From Strigamia acuminata (lineage: Eukaryota > Arthropoda > Chilopoda > Geophilomorpha > Linotaeniidae), in NCBI GenBank assembly GCA_949358305.1, contig OX442315.1, positions 31,770,427-31,834,426 on the forward strand: 64,000 bases of DNA. Reading direction: 5' to 3'. Shown piece after piece: positions 58,101 to 64,000 of this stretch. The position numbers and the translations under genes were made by a program. The notes under the pieces were generated by a model. The model saw only the letters and a list, made by a program, of their open reading frames with translations. It was not told the origin of the DNA and ran no database searches. Within the stretch, counting starts at the first letter, position 1. Each line of letters begins with the position of its first letter.

Positions 58101-61100
58101 TTATGGACCACGGAAATATTTTTTTTGTGTCTAAAATTGCATTAGTATTGCCTAAAAATTGAATTATTCTGTCTAAAAATCGAATTACTCTGCATAAAAA
58201 GAAGAATTTTTGGCGAAAATTGCATTATTTTTCTCATAAATTTCATTGTTGCATTATTCTGACGAAATATGTTATCTTTGACCATGAATATAATTTTTTT
58301 CTTTAAAATATTATTTATTTTGCTTAAAATGTTATTTTTAAGTGTACAGATGCATATTTTTTCATCTTACTTGTTAGATAGAAGATGGTCCATTTATCTT
58401 TCTATTTTCAATAAAAGTTGCTCTATCAAAATTCTTAACATATCTCTGAAAAGAGTTTTCAAATTGTTCAATTTCTTTTTGTGAAGAATTTTTATTTTTT
58501 TCAGATTGAAAGTCTGAGGAAAACAACTGATAATTTAAGCAAAAGTATTGCAGCTGCTCCGCAAATTGAAACATTACCGCAAACGGTTCAATCTTTACAA
58601 CAGGTATTTTGTTTTATAAAAATAAAAGGTGCATTTAATCTTCAAAAAACGAATTCTGGATTGAACACGCTAAAAACTGAACTGAAAAAGATGGCTACCT
58701 ATGTACACCTATACAACATGTGCTAACAATATATCCAATAGCACGTGCAGATGTTTTAATTTTAATTTTAACTTTAAATTTTAATTTTACCTTGCAGATA
58801 ACTAGTTTTTGTCTAATAAGATTTTATTATAGTAGCCCTCGGTTACAAACCATGGCTAATATTCACAGAATTTTATCAATGTGGCAATTTTGTCTGCATT
58901 TTATTCAAAATTGACACTTTTTATTATCAATTTTTATTTTATTGCATTTTACAGTTAAATATCTAAATATATTTTGCTTTCACAAAAAAGTTAGTGGTTC
59001 ATGTAATTTTATTGTAATCTAAGCTGTAAAATACAATAAAATAGAAAATGATAATAAAAAAAGAGTACATTTTCAACAACATGTTGACAAAATTGCTACA
59101 TTGGTGCTGTGAACCTAAACATTTTGAATTAAAGTTGGCCCTCGAATAAAAGTCGCCTTCGATGATGAGTCGTGGCAAAAAATTGCGTTTGCAATTATAA
59201 GGCGCGACTATAATTGGAAGAAAGACGATATTTGAATTCTTTCAAGTTGACTTTTACGATGAAGATTGAATGCACCTATTTAAAAAATGTTCTTCTAATG
59301 TTTACTTTTTTAATTAGAGTGTGGCATCAATTGGAAGTAAAATTACAGATTTAGATACTGTAGTGAAGGAAATGAAAGAACAAACCAGCAGCATTAGCAA
59401 AAATGTTCAAACAAAAATAGATGGAATGCAGGTAATATTCAAATTATACTTTTTTTGTATCCCAGAGAAAATATAAATTGCTTTTTGAAATTTAATTTCG
59501 GGTAAATATTTTCTTTTTATTATTACCGCATATAGAAAAAAGTCGAAATTTTATCAAATATGACTCAAGCATCAACATCACAACCACCTGTTCAATCATT
59601 GACTGGGGATGTGAGTAAAATTCAATGCAAATTGCAAACAGGAAATGAAAATATTTTTTCTAATTTGTCAATTGTCAATATTTATTTTTGATGTTTTTGT
59701 TTCGAATTTTATAAATAAATTATTTGTAGGAGCTCGAACATCTCGAAGGTTTGGTCGATGATTTAAATAAAACATTTTATATCAAATTTCAATCCGCTTC
59801 TGAAAGTTTGCATCACAATCATGTTAGTTTTTATTTTTCTTCAAAAGTAAATTTTATTTTTTTTAAATTAATTTTTATTCTAATTTGTAGATGGTGATTC
59901 ACACTTTGAAGAATAAATCCGAGGTTGTTGATGACAGACTAGACGTGTTGGAGAAAAAGATGGTGGAGGACATCCCAGCTCAAATCAATAAAATTGTACC
60001 AGCCAAAGTTAATGAAACTGTAATGAAATTTTAAATTGATTATTCAGGATTTTATTTTTTTGACAGTGCGATTGTTTTTGCAGGTTAATAGTTTGATGTC
60101 GATTAAATTGAACGAAACATATTTTAAAAATATGAGCGAGGTTTTAGAACATTTAGATAAATATCAAGAATTGCTCAGCAAAAATGTAAGACGTTTTCAA
60201 TGGATTATTTAAGCGTGCTTACAAATAAATTATTTATTAAATTTTTAAATTTTTAGTACAAACAAAGTGATAAAAATGGAAACCAAACCACTGAAGAATC
60301 AACAATTATTAATCAAATACGGCAACAACAACAGGTATTTTTAAGACTTAAATGTTTTAGATTTTATGGAGGGAAAAGTGCATTTTTTGTGTCAAAGTAA
60401 ATTATTTTTCAAGAAAGTTTGTTTTTTGCATAGTGATGCAAATTTCGGATAACTATGACCACTAATGTACTTATAATTTTTTTTAACCTGAATAGTGCAT
60501 TTTTAGCCTAAACAGTGCATTTATAACCTTGAATAGTGCATTTTTGAGCCTAAATAATCTATTTTGGAACGTAAAAAGTGTGTTTTTGAGCATAAATAGT
60601 CCATTTCTGAGCATAAAAAGTGTGTTTTTGAGCATGAAACGTGTTATTTTGAGCGTAAAAAGTGCATCTTAGAACTTAAATGTGTATTTTTGAACCCAAA
60701 AAGTGCAATGTTGCATTTTTGCATATCCGCTTGAAAATAATCGACAGAAAAGAAAGTATTGATTTTAAAATAACATTACGAGCGTTTTTATATTTTATTT
60801 TTTAGAACATTTCATCTCAAGTTGAAAAATTGTGGCAATACGTGTACCAACTGAGAACTGAACAAACACTAACAACAACTGAATTAAAGAATATTTCAAG
60901 TTCCATACAAGATATTCGTCAAGCCTTAAACACTAGTGATGCAACCTCAAATGCCAGCAGTAACGGGTTTAAAAATCCGATATAATCAAATTAGTTATTC
61001 TAATGAATTGTTAATTTTGTTTAGATCCAAGATTAAGTCCAACATCTCCAACATACACAGCCGTGACTGACAGCTCCCAGGCACTAAGCAAAACATCTGA

Positions 61101-61128
61101 TAAACCATTCAATACAATTTCTCTTTGA
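46129..61128 (+). CDS. EFCAB14-like type II membrane protein with coiled-coil ectodomain
   Basis: Twelve exons (46129-46298, 57072-57223, 57758-57894, 58505-58603, 59318-59431, 59536-59610, 59730-59822, 59891-60019, 60084-60185, 60257-60334, 60806-60959, 61025-61128) join in phase to 468 residues. The start MKKRKELDALVSNGK matches the MKKRKELNALI start of vertebrate EFCAB14. Then come an acidic serine segment (SDTSDTEELS), a membrane helix in exon 2 (MLTLVTASVVGSAMLIWM) and a long heptad-like ectodomain with SVASIGSKITDLD (compare SVASIGNTL) and several N-glycosylation sites. The two C-terminal EF-hands of the vertebrate protein are absent: the frame ends NTISL. Function of the family is poorly known. 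Intron 1 is ~10.8 kb and full of repeats, unlike the short introns elsewhere. Confidence 0.82.
46735..47200. repeat. 21-bp minisatellite with flanking variant units
   Basis: The unit 'tttgactcaaaatttgagaaa' is repeated about eleven times nearly perfectly between about 46870 and 47090. Degenerate units (aatttgagacgaatttaggc, aaaatttgagac) extend on both sides. Because the unit is 21 bp and lacks stops in several frames, it produces artificial open frames on both strands (for example FEKFDSK and ILSQISQ). Confidence 0.9.
48223..48383. mobile_element. 161-bp pogo-like MITE, same family as 2856-3423
   Basis: The ends CAGTCGAAACTCTTTATAAC and GTTATAAAGAGTTTCGACTG are perfect inverted repeats, flanked by TA. 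The first ~60 bp match the larger element at 2856 almost exactly, so this is an internally deleted derivative. Confidence 0.9.
50508..50650 (+). CDS. Candidate alternative membrane-segment exon (EFCAB14-like)
   Basis: After an acceptor (aatctgcag ending 50507), the frame reads a strongly basic run (KRKKKGEKKECRGKK) and a membrane helix (LFFTFLSGFLAVVMCCIVIG). It enters in phase 2, matching the exit of the first exon at 46298. It can leave in phase 1 at 50635 or 50650, matching the shared exon at 57758. It thus mimics exon 57072-57223 in design. Both donors are weak matches to consensus, so this is a proposal. Confidence 0.35.
53830..54030 (+). other. Unassigned short open frame
   Basis: An ATG-initiated 66-codon frame (MSLRNSPLGVTRGFLTKK...) ends with an arginine/isoleucine-rich tail (ARATRIIRLIRRI). 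Base composition is less AT-rich than the flanks and a 'taggggga' tract precedes it. There is no recognised family and no splice context. It could be a fragment of an inserted sequence. Confidence 0.2.
54432..54843. mobile_element. 412-bp TA-flanked MITE, family of 40540-40843
   Basis: Inverted ends TACTCGAGTTGCACTCAAAA and the matching complement ending at 54843 are flanked by TA. Internal phrases are shared with the shorter copy at 40540. Copies differ in TIR bases 6-7 and in an insertion around 54660-54740. Confidence 0.85.
57960..58270. repeat. Intronic tandem-like array (EFCAB14-like intron 3)
   Basis: Imperfect units of the form 'ttgcattattctgcctaaaa' with 'attgaattgttttgc' alternate through about 300 bp. 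The style matches the arrays at 13620, 19300 and 60470. Confidence 0.65.
60470..60715. repeat. Intronic tandem-like array (EFCAB14-like intron 10)
   Basis: Repeated units like 'gtgcatttttgagcctaaat' and 'agtgtgtttttgagcataaa' lie head to tail for about 240 bp, with substantial divergence between units. Confidence 0.7.
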
Positions 61129-62976
61129 CCTTGCGAAGTGAAATAATCTAAAAGGATTTTTATTAAGTGTTATTATCAGTGTGCCATGTCTTATTGTTAT
61201 TTCTCAAAGAAAACTGTTTGCTCATAAATTATACATACATGTTATTGCAGTATATATAAGTTTTTGATTGTACAAATTAATCTAGACGACAGCTAATGAA
61301 TAGAATTTATTTATTGAATTTTAATGGAATGAGCGAAGTTGAGGTTGCATTCAATTCTTTTTTGTAATAATTGTTAATGAAAATAAATTTGTAATCCACT
61401 TAAAATCTTCTGCGTGGAATAAATAACAAAATGATTTTGGAAATTTTCAGGTTTTTCATAGTTGCGATTCAGGGGGTTCTGAAATTGATGAACCATTGCC
61501 TTAATTTGGGTTTTGCAATAAACTTTACCATTTTAACGAAAGGGGACAACATTTTTTTAAATTTTAATTGGTAAATTTAATAAAATTGTGTTAATTTCAA
61601 CAAAAAAAAAACAAAGAAAAATAATAATAACAGTAACAGTTTAAATACCGGCAGCTTTCGCTATAATTTGTTTTGCTTTCTTCAACGCTTTGTGCGCCAT
61701 TGCAATCGTATTGCTAATAGGAAAAGTTGCTCTCTGAAATCCCAAAACGATAGACGCACACCGACACACGTTTGATTCGCGGCCCTCCTTCACTCGGTGC
61801 TAAACTCCGATCTAAAAAGAAAATTAAATACAACCAAAATTAGCTCCCCACCTTTTTCCAAACCATCGCAGTGTAAACTGACTTTCCAACTCCACCGGAA
61901 TGTCATCTATCAGTTTATTCGGCAAAAAAATGAATTTTGGGCAAAAAAATGAATTTTTCGGCAAAAAAGTGAATTTTTTGGCAAAAAAATGAATTTTTCA
62001 GCAATCACTTCAGCGCCTTCATTTATAAATAATCGTCATAATTACTTCAGCGTAGTTTTTTTGTCATTAAATGCCATAAATTTGTGTCGTTATCATTTTT
62101 TTTTGAATAAATAAAAAAATATGCCTAATTGAAATGTGCACAATGTGTAATATAATTTTCTGTTATTTATGTTTGGAAAAATAAAATTAATAAAATTAAT
62201 CAAATAAAACAAAAAGATTCGTTGCATAAGTTTCGTTTTTTCAAAATTAAAAAAAAAATGTTTTAAATTTTTTCCGCCATTAAAAAAGGGGGTGGAAGGG
62301 ACCAAAATAAAAAAAATAAGCAAATTAGCTCCGAATCTAACAAAATACCAAAAAATTAAAAAATTCCCAATTTTTATTAAAATTTAATTTTTTACAATAT
62401 TTTCCTATTCTTGTAAAATATTTCCCAATTTCAATAAAAGAAATCAAATATTTAAAAAAAAAATCCAAAAATCCAAATTTTTAGTTTCCACCCCGATTAA
62501 TTAAAATAGATCAAGTCCCAGAGTATAAAACCGAAAAGAATTCACTGGAGGTCCAGTTTGTTTGGCTCATCCAACCAAATCTTCATTGCAAAGCAGGTTT
62601 TTGATGACCTCCAATTTTGAGTGTCCAGCATTCAAAGTTGACCGAACAAAATCGTACAAATTCATTAGTTCTTCATTTTCTGTCGCCCGTAAAAAGTCAT
62701 AAAAGCCAAGGCAAGAATTAGTGTTTGCAGGAACAGTACACAGTTTCAATCCATCTTCAAGAATGATGAGTAAAAGTTAAAGCAGGTGTTGAGATAATGA
62801 TATCGTAACATAAGGAATTAACTTTGGCGATATAAACCATCCAACGACACACACTCTTGCAATACAGCACATTTCCAATATCAGTTCACGAATTTCATCA
62901 TCAATCTCACCTTCCCTCCATCTACATCTGTGTTGCACTGACAATATGTGTGTATAAATCTCATCTGCAGTACTGG
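61129..62976. other. Right-hand region with unassigned minus-strand open exons
   Basis: The left part is the 3' UTR of the EFCAB14-like gene (AATAAA near 61382). On the minus strand two short segments look protein-like: about 61850-61890 (DIPVELESQFTLRWFGK) and 62567-62765 (NTNSCLGFYDFLRATENEELMNLYDFVRS, ending at TGA). I could not link them into one phase-consistent gene or name a family. A ~20-bp array 'ggcaaaaaaatgaatttttc' occupies about 61921-62000. Confidence 0.35.
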
Positions 62977-63163
62977 CAGGGCCGTCTTTACACTTTTCAG
63001 CGCCCTGGGCTAATAAAACTCAGGCGCACCTTGCCCAGCACTTTTCTGTGCCCGGCGCCCTTCTGTGCCTATCGAGCCCCTGTGCCTGGCGCTCGCTGGC
63101 GCCCCACTGTGCCCGGCGCCCTTGGGCTGCAGCCCAGTTAGCACAATAGTAAAGGTGGGCCTG
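62977..63163. mobile_element. Possible hAT-like repeat with GC-rich interior
   Basis: The left end CAGGGCCGTCTTTACAC and right end GTAAAGGTGGGCCTG form imperfect inverted repeats. The interior is strikingly GC-rich with repeated GGCGCCC and CTGTGCC phrases. No matching 8-bp target duplication was found, so the boundaries or class may be wrong. Confidence 0.45.
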
Positions 63164-64000
63164 CCTCTAGTGTTTTTTGGTTTAACTCTTGAGGTTGATG
63201 TGGAAGTGGAGGTGGTATTTTTTCTACTTTCTGTTTTTAAACCGGTGTTTTTAACAAGTTCAAACTTGCCCTCAAGTGACTAAAGAGTCAATAATCTGGA
63301 CCCAAGACTGTCACTCACCAAAATCAATTTTTAAGTGGTGGCAGGTTCTGTGGTGGTGGTGTTGGTGGTGGTGATGTCCTCTGCACTCTCTTCTGTCGAA
63401 AATATGTCTGCATTTCATCAAAAACATTTCTGTGTGCTGAAGTTCTGGATTCGCGTCTGCTCAGCCTTGTCATTCAAGTAACCTTGGTCATCGTGGTCGA
63501 AGTCAAAGGGTGAGATCTCACCCTCGTGGATTGGACCAATCATGGATTGGACCAATTGGCAGTTTGTTTGCCTAGGGGCAAATGTCATCGAAAAACGAAT
63601 GACACGATTCGACGGCGCTACAACAAAGGACGTGAACGTAGCTATAGCCACTTCCTTGTTTTAAATTGTACAATTGTTACAACAAACGAGCTGAAAGAAT
63701 TCAATTTCATTATAAAATATCATAAATTATTCAGTGTGTTTTTGTACGAATGAAAGTTTTTTCAGTACCGGTAGTTGCATTTTCCAAAAGTCATGTTTTA
63801 GGTGTTTAAATGTTTTAAATGTTTGTGTTTTTGCTTTGTGTTGTTAAAAAATACAAACACATAAACACACACCTAATAAAACACTCGAAACACAACTTTT
63901 GGTTGCAGCTATTATTTTTCAAAATAAAATTTTTAATTTATTAATTTAAAAATCAAATCTTCTGACATTTGTATACAATTGTCAAATTGGCATTAATAAT
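63164..64000. other. Right edge, no supported gene
   Basis: It contains a GTG/GGT microsatellite-like stretch (63330-63375) and a short direct repeat 'ggattggaccaat' (63525-63555). Open frames on both strands near 63418-63750 show no recognisable domain. Confidence 0.4.

Noticed and set aside
1-64000. tRNA, rRNA and CRISPR-like arrays
   Set aside because: No B-box plus cloverleaf combination or conserved rRNA core was seen; tandem arrays lack unique spacers, and the DNA is clearly animal nuclear.

Overview
The window is a stretch of animal nuclear DNA. It is AT-rich, its genes are split by many short (about 50-75 bp) GT-AG introns, and mobile DNA is abundant. The recognisable genes are conserved metazoan ones: complement factor B-like, EIF3G, NTMT1 (two copies), RPL35, JMJD6, ERMP1, RAD54L, a PHF24-like gene, an EFCAB14-like gene and a TIR-bearing ROCO gene. 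Short CCTAA runs and 'caccctgta' phrases, both common in arthropod genomes, together with retained complement factor B, make a non-insect arthropod (myriapod or chelicerate type) my best guess. This is inference, not proof.

Layout. 0-5.9 kb: repeat-rich DNA; the first ~480 bp match the 5' flank of the factor B-like gene, so a tandem paralogue probably lies just beyond the left edge. 6.0-10.7 kb: a factor B pseudogene fragment flanked by a small hAT-type element, then an 11-exon factor B-like gene (minus) whose protease domain has lost its catalytic histidine. 11.3-25.2 kb: a dense housekeeping block: EIF3G (-), two tandem NTMT1 genes (+), RPL35 (-), JMJD6 (+) and ERMP1 (+). 27.7-30.8 kb: RAD54L (-).

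31.1-41.96 kb (minus): one 17-exon gene whose exon phases all agree, predicting 1317 residues with the order NHR (Neuralized repeat), Roc GTPase, COR, Cys-rich segment, death-like domain, TIR, and a C-terminal CaaX box. This is the most exciting locus. One of its introns holds an intact 2.73-kb hAT transposon (702-aa transposase, 8-bp target duplication), itself nested in an older inverted-repeat element.

43.1-44.3 kb: PHF24-like PHD/EF-hand gene (-) with one apparent single-base frameshift. 45.1-61.1 kb: an EFCAB14-like type II membrane protein (+) with a >10-kb first intron and up to three phase-compatible alternative exons, each encoding a transmembrane segment. 61.2-64 kb: mostly repeats and a few unassigned open exons.

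Exon models were built by eye from splice consensus, reading-frame phase and remembered family conservation. No database search or transcript evidence was available.
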